From Phlegmacium glaucopus (lineage: Eukaryota > Basidiomycota > Agaricomycetes > Agaricales > Cortinariaceae): 19,361 nt of DNA. Position numbers and translations under genes: made by a program. Under the pieces are notes generated by a model that worked only from the letters and a program-made list of their open reading frames with translations, searched no databases and was not told where the DNA came from. The DNA is taken from assembly GCA_015039465.1 (NCBI GenBank), contig MU130542.1, positions 442,671-462,031 of the forward strand, given 5' to 3'. How positions within the stretch are numbered: position 1 is the first letter of the stretch; every line of letters starts with the position of its first letter. Shown here one piece after another: positions 1-8,883 of the stretch.

Positions 1-348
1 TTTAGGGTTAGGATTAAGGTTTATTTAAGAGGTTAGGGCAGTATATTGATGCTAGGTGGTTATAATGAATTTGATGCTAGGTGGTTATAATGAATTTGAT
101 GTAAAATTGGTTGGAATATGGTTGGATTCTGCTCGGATTCTGCTCGGAGTTCGCTCGGACCTGCTCGGACCCACTTGGAATGTGTGGGGGAGAGTAAAGA
201 CCTCATATAACCCTCCATCCAATTCTAGATCCCTTCTGAATCTGATCACCTTTCGTTTGAGCCAGGGATCCAGAATGACATTGTTATCCAGATTAGAGGA
301 ACAGCCTACTGGCAGGTCCGAAGGATGAGAAGTAGTCCATATTCTGCT
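1..348. other. Unassigned left flank with short repeats
   Basis: No gene recognised. Two structures are visible. A 25-bp unit is tandemly duplicated (48-72 and 73-97, with a 4-bp start of a third copy). A run of imperfect 'tgctcgga' units lies at about 129-169. Open frames exist on both strands, but none shows a known motif; the minus-strand frame ending at 85 simply reads through the transposon end that starts at 351. A single TTAGGG-like stretch at the very start is too short to be a telomere. Confidence 0.5.
48..101. repeat. 25-bp tandem duplication (2.2 copies)
   Basis: The 25-bp unit beginning gatgctaggtggtt is repeated exactly at 48-72 and 73-97, followed by gatg at 98-101. The copies are identical, so the duplication is probably recent or a product of slippage during local repair. 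Confidence 0.9.
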
Positions 349-350
349 TA

Positions 351-957
351 CAGCTGTTCTCATATCTGTAGACATTTTCAACTTTTTGCATTGTGCGCCT
401 TTATTTGTGACAATCACCCAAAAATAGTAATGGCTGGGATTAGTAAGACTCCACTTGCTCCTCTAAGCTCCAACCCTAGCCTTCTCCTCGTCGGAGTCGT
501 CACTATGTAACCGAGACATTCCATTCACTACCCCATTCTAGAAAGTCTTCTCAACAGTGATGGAGTAATCACTTACATTGACCTCAAGCGATGTAAGAAT
601 TCTTTGGCGTCCCTTTTCTAGAGGACATTTGATGACCTGCCCCATTGATAACCAGAGCCGTTGCACATGTTGCACAGTGCGCACTTTGATTCCCGTTGCA
701 TTCTCAACATCTGCTGGTGTCAGGCCTCTGTCCAACATAGTAATAACGAGCTTTTTCTGCTCCTCCGGTATAAATCTGTAGTTGCCCATGGTAACTTTGG
801 TAAGGAGTCAAGGGTTCAATTACATATGGTAACAGGCGCTGCTTACAACTACTCCACTGTGGAGACCGAATCGTAATATTACCCATATAGGCTAAGTTTG
901 TAAGCAAAGGTGCACAATGTAAAGTTTCAAAAATGTCTACAGATATGAGAACAGCTG
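351..957 (-). mobile_element. Tc1/mariner-type deletion derivative (607 bp) with TIRs and TA flanks
   Basis: Both ends start with the same 28 bp in inverted orientation (CAGCTGTTCTCATATCTG and ten further identical bases). Looser similarity continues to about 50 bp, including cattgtgc(g/a)cctt. A TA lies directly outside each end (349-350 and 958-959), the target duplication expected of the Tc1/mariner superfamily. The interior has room only for the N-terminal helix-turn-helix of a transposase, read on the minus strand; the DDE catalytic domain is missing. It is therefore a non-autonomous, MITE-like deletion derivative that could only move if a full-length relative supplied transposase in trans. 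Confidence 0.88.
538..789 (-). pseudogene. N-terminal HTH fragment of a Tc1/mariner-like transposase
   Basis: The 83-codon frame begins MGNYRFIPEEQKKL and contains a homeodomain-like helix-turn-helix (about residues 8-45: LTPADVENATGIKVRTVQHV), followed by a basic stretch (about 55-65, EKGRQRIL). In fungal Tc1-like transposases this DNA-binding start is followed by a second HTH and the DDE/DDD nuclease. Here the frame changes to unrelated residues after about residue 71 and stops, so the catalytic part was lost by internal deletion. It lies inside the inverted repeats of the 351-957 element and reads inward from its right end, as a real transposase start would. It cannot be catalytically active; a DNA-binding fragment could in principle compete for TIRs, but nothing shows expression. 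Confidence 0.75.
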
Positions 958-1886
958 TAATCCATACATTTTCCCACTTGTTCGAGTTCTCTAGCGAAAC
1001 TGGATCGAATGCATATTATTGAAATGAATTTCATGTTTTACTTGTTTTGATGACGCCTCTCGAAGTACGAATTATACATAGCCTGAGGGCCATTGCTTGC
1101 ATGGCATTTACGAGTCCCTCCATAACTAGGGCGTCACACTCATGCATTAAGAAATCCTATTATATTTTATTCTTGATAAATTATAACCGGCAGCGGTTAG
1201 TGTAATGGCTGTTGAAGTTTGGAAAAAGATGAGGGAAGGAATGCCTATGACCGCAGCGTTACTAAAAATAGAACACGGTGTTTGCCGGCGCATTAAAATC
1301 CTGGTGGAGACCGCTCCATAAAAGACATAGCCTGAGGGCCATTGCTTGCATGGCATTTACGAGTCCCTCCATAAATAGGGTGTTTCTTTAGTAAGCAGCC
1401 ATTCTAGGTGGTTTGTTGAATGCCAGTTTGAAGTTTGATAATCGCCTGTAAATGTCAACGGTCAAGGATGACAAAAAATGAAAACATGAAAACATGAAGA
1501 AAAATTACCCGATCAATTGATTGCAGCGGCAACATCCACCTCTTGAAATTGTTCATTAGTATGCACGATCAATTGTTGTTTGGGGGGAAGAATGGAACAA
1601 TGGTGATCACCGTGGGAAAAATAGAACACCAGCGCGTTAAGCATCTGGTGGAGACCGCTCCATAAAGGGCCATAGCCTGAGGGCCATTTCCTTGAATGGC
1701 ATTTGTGAGTCCTTCCCTACACTCGGTTCAATGAGGTTGCAGAATGTACTAACAACAGTAAAGCATGAGAGTGAGAGTGAGCATAAACAATAAACCCATC
1801 TTGAAGAAAATGAGGACACACTCATGCATTAAGAATTCCTATTATATTTTATTCCCGATAAATTATAACCGGCAGCGGTTAGCGTA

Positions 1887-2030
1887 ATGGTTGTTGAAGT
1901 TCGGAAAAAGATGAGGGAAGGAATGCCTATGACTGCGGCGTTACTAAAAATAGAACACGGCGTTTGCCGGCGCATTAAGCGTCAACAAAATCCTGGTAGA
2001 GACCGCTCCATAAAAGAACGAGTCCTATAA
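1887..2030 (+). pseudogene. Small basic ORF in repeat module B, possible HTH remnant
   Basis: The 47-residue frame starts MVVEVRKKMREGMPM and continues with a helix-prone stretch (about 17-31) and a basic tail (KRQQNPGRDR). It resembles the DNA-binding start of a transposase in size and charge, but I cannot assign it to a family. The sister copy in the first B module (1205-1321) has the same start and then a frame change caused by loss of 10 bp after the CRRI codons. Conservation of the frame between copies may simply reflect recent duplication. Treat as a repeat-borne ORF of unknown function. Confidence 0.3.
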
Positions 2031-2040
2031 ATAGGACTCG
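2019..2040. repeat. Perfect 22-bp palindrome at the end of the repeat cluster
   Basis: CGAGTCCTAT and its exact reverse complement are separated only by AA. The palindrome follows module B directly, and its outer side (GGACTCGTAAA) is the inverse of the TTTACGAGTCC in module A. It could be a fused double end of a small transposon or a cruciform-forming sequence. Confidence 0.85.
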
Positions 2041-2044
2041 TAAA

Positions 2045-4210
2045 TAGTCGGATTATTTAAATACTTCACGTGAATCGGGATTATGAGTTACGAGTACAAA
2101 CACTTGAAACTTCGATGCAAGGGCTTCCGAGTCTTGTCTATGTAGATAAAAGATGAGAGTAATCATGAGGACGTTGCCGACGTATTGTAAAAAACTGGTA
2201 TTGTACAAAGTTGTTACATAGCACATAGATGGATAGCACATGGAGAGGCGGAAGGATAGACGATTCGGAAGAGGAATTCAATTTGGTTGGATTTCAACTT
2301 AAAGGAGCGAGGGACAGTAGGGTAAGTCGACGATGTGAAGGATTGTTTGCAGCACGCCCGCGAGGAGACGGGTCCGCTGTTGAAGGGATTGTAGAGGTCA
2401 AGTATAACATCTCTTAGGTGCAATTGATACATGCATTAGATTGAATGAGCTGCTAGAAATAAGAAAGGTTCAGCAACGAGAAAAGGCCACAGACCTAGAA
2501 CATACTTACCGTCATGTAGCCAAACTAAAAGAAAACTAACGGCCTTCAATAGTCTGAATCGCAGTCGTCATAACTGCTGTGACCACTCCCATCCTGTCGG
2601 ACAACTTCGAACTTCAGGCTGCACTTCGTCTTGTTGTTGGAGTAGTTCACTTCGAGCGATCGGATGGCGACATCGACAGCGCTGATCCTCTGGGACTTGA
2701 TAAACATTGAACCAAAGCCACCAAAACCCAGCCACCAAAACCCGTTCCAAAACCCGTTCCAAACGTGCGCTGTGGTATTGCTAGAGCACAAAGGAATAGG
2801 ACAGGTAAGCCTGGACCGTCAACATGGAAGGAATCAACACACACTGCCGCTGCTCCACGGGTTGCCTTTCAATGGTTTGAGCTCGTCCCCGAAAAGTCTA
2901 CCGAAGTGATCATCAATGTGCTCCTAAATCAACATAATGGTGGATGAGCGAATACTTGTGAAATGAATGATTGTAGCGACGCTCTTCGGTTTATTGGTTC
3001 GCATGGGCTGGATCAAGAGTCCTTAGAACAGAAACTCGGCCTCCAGAATACACACCTTATCGATTTCCATGGACTTGGGAGAAACGAACAGTCAGTCCTC
3101 AGGAAATCTCAAGAGAGAAAGAATTTCGCACCTAGTAGCAAATACCTTGCTGACCTGCATCTTTTTTTTCTTTTCTTTTCGTCTATTTGAATCGATGCAG
3201 CAGAAGGTCTGGCAGCAGCTGGCGTTGACGTGTCAGGCGCGGTGTTCGTTCGAGCGCGTTTCATTGGGGGTCGTCAGACCAGTTAATCCTCGAGCTCAAT
3301 GATACATGTCCGCATAGCTTCCAAGGTCTGAGAAAACAACAGTTAGGGTTTATACATCAGAGCAGACACGGTCATGAGAAGGGTTACCCCCGGAGTGATG
3401 TGAAGAGATGAAAACAAGTGGAACTCATTTAGAACGTGACAATATCATGAATAACGGGACATAGACGAGGTACACACCTCCATTTTCAAGAGCTAAAGTA
3501 TGATTTTTCCTTTGTCCAGGGTGGCGGAGGTCGACTGGAGGGGCCGTGTTCTCTTTGGCTGAATTATTGCATCTTTTAGTTCATCAAATATTGTGAAAGG
3601 GAATGAAAAGTCGTAACAGTCAAAAGCTAAGATGAATCCGCGTTCCCAATTCGGTGATATAGACGCTGCCTGTATACAAGGATATTCAACTTACTCCATT
3701 TTAAATTGCCTGGGTAAGGTCTTTCCTCATCGCATTAGGCCACCCCTATACCTACTGTTGCGTATATAACAATTTCGCATCATGTGCGAAATTGGTCGGT
3801 TCCAAAGTCCGTCTTTCTTTTTATCATGGCTGGTTACGTACAGGTGGTTACATTTCCGCTATACTTTGGTATTAACGGCAGTACTATGCTCTCTGAAACA
3901 ATGATCGTTTTTTCTTTTCTATTTTACTACTTACCTTATGCATAAAGGCTTCGAATCTCGATTGACCACTTCTTAAAAATCCTCGAGAAGTGACAGCAAT
4001 CTTTAATACATACTCATCTTTTTCTTCCGATGTGGAACTCGCCATTACAGTCAAACATAATTGATAATCATTGACCTAAAAGAATCGAAAATATAGGGAA
4101 AATAAGCATTTTGTATAGACTATAGAGAAATAACAAAAAAGGGAATTTTTGGGCCGCCTGTTTCATTGTACACAAGTAACGTCTGCTGGACATAGCTCCA
4201 CAATAATCTC
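2045..4210. other. Unassigned region, no convincing gene
   Basis: Short frames on both strands are not supported by recognisable domains. A weak spliced possibility on the plus strand (2229 to about 2556, see findings) would end in a charged coiled-coil-like stretch. At 2711-2764 there are short tandem C/A-rich units (ccaaaacccg/ttccaaaacccg). A pyrimidine run lies at 3164-3180. Two hairpins are visible downstream (3770-3794 and 3967-3992). From 3300 to 4210 there is nothing but intergenic-looking sequence, presumably including the 3' flank of the minus-strand gene that ends at 4211. Confidence 0.5.
3770..3794. repeat. 10-bp perfect inverted repeat (hairpin)
   Basis: CAATTTCGCA at 3770-3779 is the exact reverse complement of TGCGAAATTG at 3785-3794, with a 5-nt loop. 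It lies in intergenic DNA with no gene nearby on the plus strand. Its role is unknown. Confidence 0.75.
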
Positions 4211-5369
4211 TCACATACACAGTGAGAGGCCAGATTTCACCTTCACAAATGATTCCTTAATTTCATCTTCTTGTATACCACCAGCGCAGACGCAAACAGC
4301 GTATGAGTAGCCGCCCCTTTCCGTCCATGACTCGCTTGACCGGACCCACAACCATTTAGCGCCAAATAAAGTGGCAATCCTGAGAGGTAACAAAATGAGA
4401 TGTACCGCTAGAGAAAGGGCCAAGGGAAAACCAATGCTCCACCCTGGTCCTAAAATAACTCCTCCAAGGATGCCGGCGCGGGTTGCATGTAAAACATCAA
4501 TTCCCCCGAGGTCAACATGGTTATGGAGGAGAACAGCACACCCTATGGTGCCTGAGAGTGTACAAAGCAGCAGAGTCAAGCACATCCTGATATACCAAGG
4601 TATTGTGTTCTGTCCCTCTTTGTTGCGTGTCCGCGGCATGCACTGCGAAAGTAATGCAACGATCAATGTTGATATGAAACAGCCTACTGCCCCAATGTAA
4701 GCTGCGAAAGCGTTGCTTGTGTAATGTGCATGGTGTGTGGCTCGAAGGATGCTGTTTCCAATAAGCCTGATGGTTGAAAGAAAGTGGATTTAGGCGTTTC
4801 AGAGGCCTGAAGAGAGGGAAAAGGTGACGCACATTGCGAGAACTCCTTTCAACGCCATGTACGCGAAAATGATCAACGCCATGGACGCGAGAATGAGACC
4901 CACAATAATGCTGAGGGAAGATAAGGTGATTAGAGGGGGGAAGAACGATAAAATGGCGTAGCCATCGAAAGACTTGCGTAATCTCTACCACAATCATAAC
5001 ACAGAGGAAAATGACCCAAAGGATCCAAAGGAATGAAAGGATATGATTGAGGACAGAGATTATACTGCATGTTCTCTCCGTTCGAACTTTGACTGGCGGA
5101 TATGCATCTGTTGATGACTGGCTGCTTTTAATCTTGGTTGAGTCCCCACCATCTCCCTTCAATTGCCAAAGTATCTCCCTTCTGTAGTAAAAGCTGATCT
5201 GAGTCCTGACTGCACATCTTGGAGAATTAGCAAACAATTCCTGAATTTCATGGTCAGACCACTGACTGCATATAGGGATAGTACCCGGGAGTGCTGCGGT
5301 AGTCGTTTCCGGTAGTGATGGACCAGTGCCTGGGAATGGTTGAGCGGCAACGGTTGTTGAAAGACTCAT
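4211..5369 (-). CDS. Hypothetical multi-pass membrane protein, three exons
   Basis: Spliced model: exon 1 5369-4978, exon 2 4910-4833, exon 3 4766-4211, giving 1026 nt and 341 residues. Intron 1 (67 bp) is best read as a GC-AG intron (donor GCAAGT); intron 2 (66 bp) is GT-AG. The start ATG has ACC before it; an upstream TTG in frame was not used. Residues 1-100 are a soluble Ser/Thr/Pro-rich head. Predicted membrane segments lie at about 102-130, 132-155, 178-198, 213-235 and 250-290. The second segment exists only if exon 2 is used, which supports the model. The segment with ATRAGILGGVILGPGWSIG is glycine-rich. The C-terminal 50 residues are charged and probably cytosolic. I do not recognise the family; a transporter, receptor or fungal-specific membrane protein are all possible. 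Its promoter would lie in 5370-5500. Confidence 0.65.
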
Positions 5370-6268
5370 GGTCAAAGCAGTAGAAGTGGCGTCAATAAGA
5401 AATGAGGGTCGTGACGAAGACCCTCAAGATCTATTGGAACGGGAGGTTGAAGAGCATGCTGTGGTGGCTCGAAGGTCTTTTAAGTAGTTAACATCAATCG
5501 TTGTCAGATCGCCTGTCTATGGAGCAGTGGCTAGTAAAAATAGCGCTGAGATCAGGGGTACATCAAATTTTACCCGGGGTGAGGTCTCGTAGGCTTTTGC
5601 AATGCCCAAAATGGCAATTCCAAACAAAACATTGTTACATAGGTTTATTTTATCTTCTCAACCTCCAGATGTACACCGTACCTTACAGACAGATGATAAA
5701 CTATCCTAATCGTGCATGATTTCGTGGGTGATTCTCGCAATGCCAGCTTTTCGTATCACATGTCCTTCCAAGCCGCCTAAAGTTTGTTAAGATTTGAGTG
5801 AGACACCTATATCTTATAGATGGAGGGCTGGGCTTCGATACTCACAGTTACAAGATAATTACAATATTTTTCTCTCGCTTCCGGCTGGTTTCCAGGATCT
5901 CCATAGCTTCTGTTAATTCTATCCGTATTTTCTTGGCAGTCCCGGTCACTCACAGAAGCCTAGAACCGGTTGCAGGGAGGACGATTCGACGACAAAACGT
6001 GAATCATGCTTGGTAGGTTCCGGATACTATTTTCAGTCTAATTCCCAGGTTATGCCAAAAACTGAATTAACTGAACTCGAAAGGACATAATCCTGCTACA
6101 TTCGACGGGCGGGTGGGCCCTTATGCTACAATTCTACTCGCATGGGCGCAAAACCCATGACCCAATTCAATATCAAGTCCCCCATATCGGACATTGCAAG
6201 TGCAAATGGGCCGCCACAACCCAATACACCCCAGATAAAACATCAAAGCATGTATCGTACATATAAAT
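5370..6268. other. Intergenic region between the kinase 3' end and the membrane-protein start
   Basis: Both flanking genes are on the minus strand, so this holds the 3' flank of the kinase and the promoter side of the membrane-protein gene. A 7-bp hairpin (GAGGGTC/GACCCTC, 5404-5410 with 5419-5425) sits about 35-55 bp upstream of the membrane-protein ATG. Frames at 5501-5719 and 5798-6016 have no recognisable domain. Nothing else is seen. Confidence 0.5.
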
Positions 6269-7901
6269 CTACATCAGCCACGGGTGTCTCAAAAGCTCCT
6301 GAGCCGTCGCACGGTTCCTCGGATCAAGGCGCAAGCATTTGGTCATTACATCCGTTGCACCCACCACGTCCACAGGGCTCAATGCGCATCCAGAATCCGA
6401 AATACATTTATCGAACGGTTTGCGAACAAAGCTTCGGAATTTCTTCGGTCTACCTGGATGAGAGGTGCCAATAAATCAGAGGAAGAACAAGAGCCAAGAT
6501 AATACAACATACAGTCTAGCTGGAAATAATCGAGGCTACGAGGGCAACGATGAAGAAAATCTTCTTTGAAGAACTCGCCACAAAAAAGGATCATCTGATA
6601 CAGCAATACATCGAGTTCTGACGAATTGTCTTCCATGGATGCCATTGGTTTGAAAAGAGGCTTATTGGTAAGCAATGAAAACACCTTGAACGTGCACAAG
6701 GTCAGGTAAGTATAGTGGTGTAGTACCAGCGAGAAACAACTTACCATACAGCCAAAGGTCCAAATATCAACGGATTCATTCCACTCCCCGCCTAACACAA
6801 CTTCAGGGGGCCGTAAGCCGAGGGGTGTGATATCATCGGTGGTTTGATCGGATACAAACTGAGCTGAACGTGGATATAAGGTCAGATGGCCAAGAATTCT
6901 AGAAGCAACTCGGTTGGACGTACCATTACTGAAGTCCGCGAGTTTGAAGTTACAAGACGGAAGTTCATCAAGTGTGGGTGGCGGGAACGATTGTGAGAGA
7001 AAGGCAGAAACCATCTTATTTAAGCTGCGCTCGGGTGCATAAGTACGAGGTGGATTTTCCATGACCCAGTTGTCAATGGCATCAGTTGTCCAGTGGCGTC
7101 CTAAATCAATCATGATATTGTCCGGCTTTATATCTGACGAGTGAGTTTGCACGGTAAATAATCATTGTCATAAAATTGTCGTAGTTTCTTAATAAAGGAA
7201 ACATACCTGTATGTGCGATCCCGCACTTGTGCAAGCGCGCAATACCTAGCAGCAGGTGTCTCAAGATCTTCTTCACAGTTGGAACAGGAAGGAATCCACC
7301 CTGCAAACTCGCTTGGGAATCCTGAACGTTGGACCAGAATAGTTCAGTCACAAGGCAAAGGTGCTCTCCATCCTCATCAATACCCGGGTGGATGAATTGA
7401 GCCAAAAGGCGGACACAATGATCGGAGGAATCATCTGGAGTCACCGATGATAAACACCGGAGGACCTCTGATTCCCGGAGTTTATGGTCACGATTCAAAT
7501 GTGTTGCATATCCTGTGAGAATTTTGATGGCTACATGAGTGTTGTCGCTTTGAAAAATGCGTTGGGTGATCATGGCAGGAGAAGTGAAAGTCTAAAGATG
7601 GCAGTCCCTACATGCAGTCACGAGCGAGCCAGACGCTCGACGCAGTCCCAAATCCCAATTTTGCTTGAAGCTTAAAGCGATTGGCAGGACCAAGTGTAAG
7701 TCCCGGGCCACCTTGAAAGTAGCCAAAGCCTTCCGACGCCGGTAGACCCAGAGGCTCTTCAGAGAAGTTAAAGTGCGGGACGCGAGGTTGCTCTTCGGTA
7801 ACTGGGTTTTGATTGGCCGTAGAAGACATGAGGCGTACTTGAAGCACACGAGGGATAACAACAGACGACTGGTGTAGGCTGCGAAGGAGCTTGACTAGCA
7901 T
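6269..7901 (-). CDS. SRPK-like serine/threonine protein kinase, six exons
   Basis: Exons: 7901-7612, 7547-7207, 7133-6924, 6863-6745, 6684-6513 and 6453-6269; 1317 nt, 438 residues, and every junction keeps phase. Introns are 64, 73, 60, 60 and 59 bp. Kinase landmarks: glycine loop LGFGTASSVWLARD (about 82-95), ATP-binding Lys105 in HVAIKIL, catalytic loop HTDIKPDN (209-216, Asp211 with HTD instead of HRD), metal-binding motif DFSNAQ (277-282, DFS instead of DFG), RPPEVVLG (298-305), DIWTFGC (313-319) and the ending DPRNRATAQELLRHPWL. This layout, with a long insert between catalytic loop and DFS, is typical of SRPK-like kinases expanded in Agaricomycetes. The first 24 residues (basic, no acids) could be a mitochondrial presequence; translation could instead start at Met25. 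Substrates are unknown. All catalytic residues seem present, so it is probably active. Confidence 0.9.
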
Positions 7902-8393
7902 TTTGCAAGGAAAGCTATCAAAGCTCTTGAGGACATCTTTGTCCTGTTTGTCCCGTTTATTGTTCAACGTTCCGGGGTCACCCAAATAAGTATCAATACA
8001 TCACCTGAGACTAGGCTCGGCACAAGCCCCGTTTTCGCAGTCCGATGATTAGTTAGTATTGTACGGTATCCGGTTCCCGGACCGGAGCAAGGGCCCTCCC
8101 AAAACTAGCGTCTTGGCTCGTTCCTTTCATTTACAGGTTTGATCACTCGCATATCCTATACTCTTGCTTGCCCCTCTATTTCAGACTCATCAGCTGTCTG
8201 GGACACAAACAGTATGGCAGTTCAAGCTTTCATCGAAGCATCATCTTCTAATAACATTCCCTCTCCCATTTTCTTCTTAGGGCCCTTAGCTTTGATCATT
8301 GGCAATCGTTTCATCACCATTGTGCTGGCACGGGGCAGTCAAGCTTTACCTATATTCCATCATCACTTCAGCACAATGCACACTGTGTGTATT
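7902..8393. other. Kinase promoter side and MFS relic 3' flank
   Basis: This region lies upstream of the minus-strand kinase and downstream of the broken minus-strand MFS gene. An open plus-strand frame (8139-8408) and a minus-strand frame extending the kinase N-terminus upstream from an unlikely TTG start are not supported by any motif. The rest of the MFS transporter (central loop and later membrane segments) would be expected here on the minus strand, but I cannot recognise it. Confidence 0.45.
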
Positions 8394-8883
8394 CTACTTG
8401 GTGCGTGAAGAAGCTACGCCCAAAGAGAAAAGAAGGGGTAATGCGGTTAGGTGGCCATCTGAAAATGATTATTAAATTATCGAATAAATCTGATAGGGGG
8501 ACATTACAGAAAGTTGAATAGGACGCGCCGAAGAGGGCGCCCAAAAATGCTGCTAATATTGAAACGCGTACGGCAAGACTAATGAAGTCAAAATGAGGAA
8601 GGCGTCAACGCATTTACCTTACGATGGGTCCTGTCGAATCAGGATCTTTAGCAACTTGGGGTATGGAAGGAATGAAAGTACCGGAGACAAAAACTAATCA
8701 ATAATCCTTAGCTCAGTATTCGCACACTCAACTGGTAGATGGACGTACGCAGAATTAGACCAGTGAGAGCTACAATCGCCAAGAATCCTCGTTTCCTTGC
8801 TGGTGCGAAGCGTTTATAGACCTCATTATGATCATGATATAGATTCCTGGGGGTAGTAACGGCGTTTCTTCACTGCTTTCCAT
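8394..8883 (-). pseudogene. 5' fragment of an MFS multidrug transporter, frameshifted and truncated
   Basis: Reading exons 8883-8749, 8693-8618, 8578-8508 and 8458-8394 gives the typical start of a fungal drug:H+ antiporter. It has an acidic head MESSEETPLLPP, then HDHNEVYKRFAPARKRGFLA, first membrane segment, FVSGTFIPSIPQVAKD, DSTGPIVSLAV, and the second membrane segment with GALFGASYSTFYG. The introns are 55, 39 and 49 bp and still in phase. A 1-nt shift in a run of five C (plus-strand g at about 8850) separates the head from the rest. After FYG the sequence departs from the family (GRRP is lost) and a stop follows SLGVASSRTK. Normal transporters have about 450-550 residues with 12-14 membrane segments, so roughly one fifth remains. 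It cannot transport. Intact introns argue for decay of a native gene copy rather than a retro-copy. Confidence 0.7.

Larger units (their letters stand above)
1077..2044. repeat. Cluster of two alternating short repeat modules (A and B)
   Basis: Module A (about 55 bp, starting catagcctgagggcc and ending near cgagtccctcc) occurs at 1077-1134, 1326-1385 and, diverged, 1671-1722. Module B (about 195 bp, starting near cacactcatgc and ending gaccgctccata) occurs at 1133-1325, as a 3' piece at about 1617-1670, and at 1815-2010. The order is A-B-A, then B'-A, then B followed by a palindrome. The first A-to-A spacing is 249 bp. The two large B copies are highly similar, with one 10-bp indel and scattered substitutions. 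The left A carries TTTACGAGTCC and the right end carries the inverse GGACTCGTAAA, so the whole cluster may be one non-autonomous element (about 1111-2040) with short TIRs and TA flanks. That reading is inference. Confidence 0.7.

Noticed and set aside
1..20. Telomere-like TTAGGG at the window start
   Set aside because: Only about one and a half units, followed by unrelated sequence. A basidiomycete telomere would have many perfect repeats.
85..417. Minus-strand ORF of 110 codons
   Set aside because: Its N-terminal part is a reading of the Tc1/mariner inverted repeat, and the rest has no recognisable motif.
2546..2791. Minus-strand ORF with a Gly/Trp/Phe repeat (FGTGFG-like)
   Set aside because: The repeat comes from short C/A-rich tandem units at 2711-2764. 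Three overlapping frames are open for the same reason.
3945..3965. tRNA B-box-like sequence (ggcttcgaatctc)
   Set aside because: No matching A box or cloverleaf can be formed around it.
8139..8408. Plus-strand ORF of 89 codons
   Set aside because: It ends antisense to the last piece of the MFS relic, lacks motifs, and contains an intron-like acceptor by chance.
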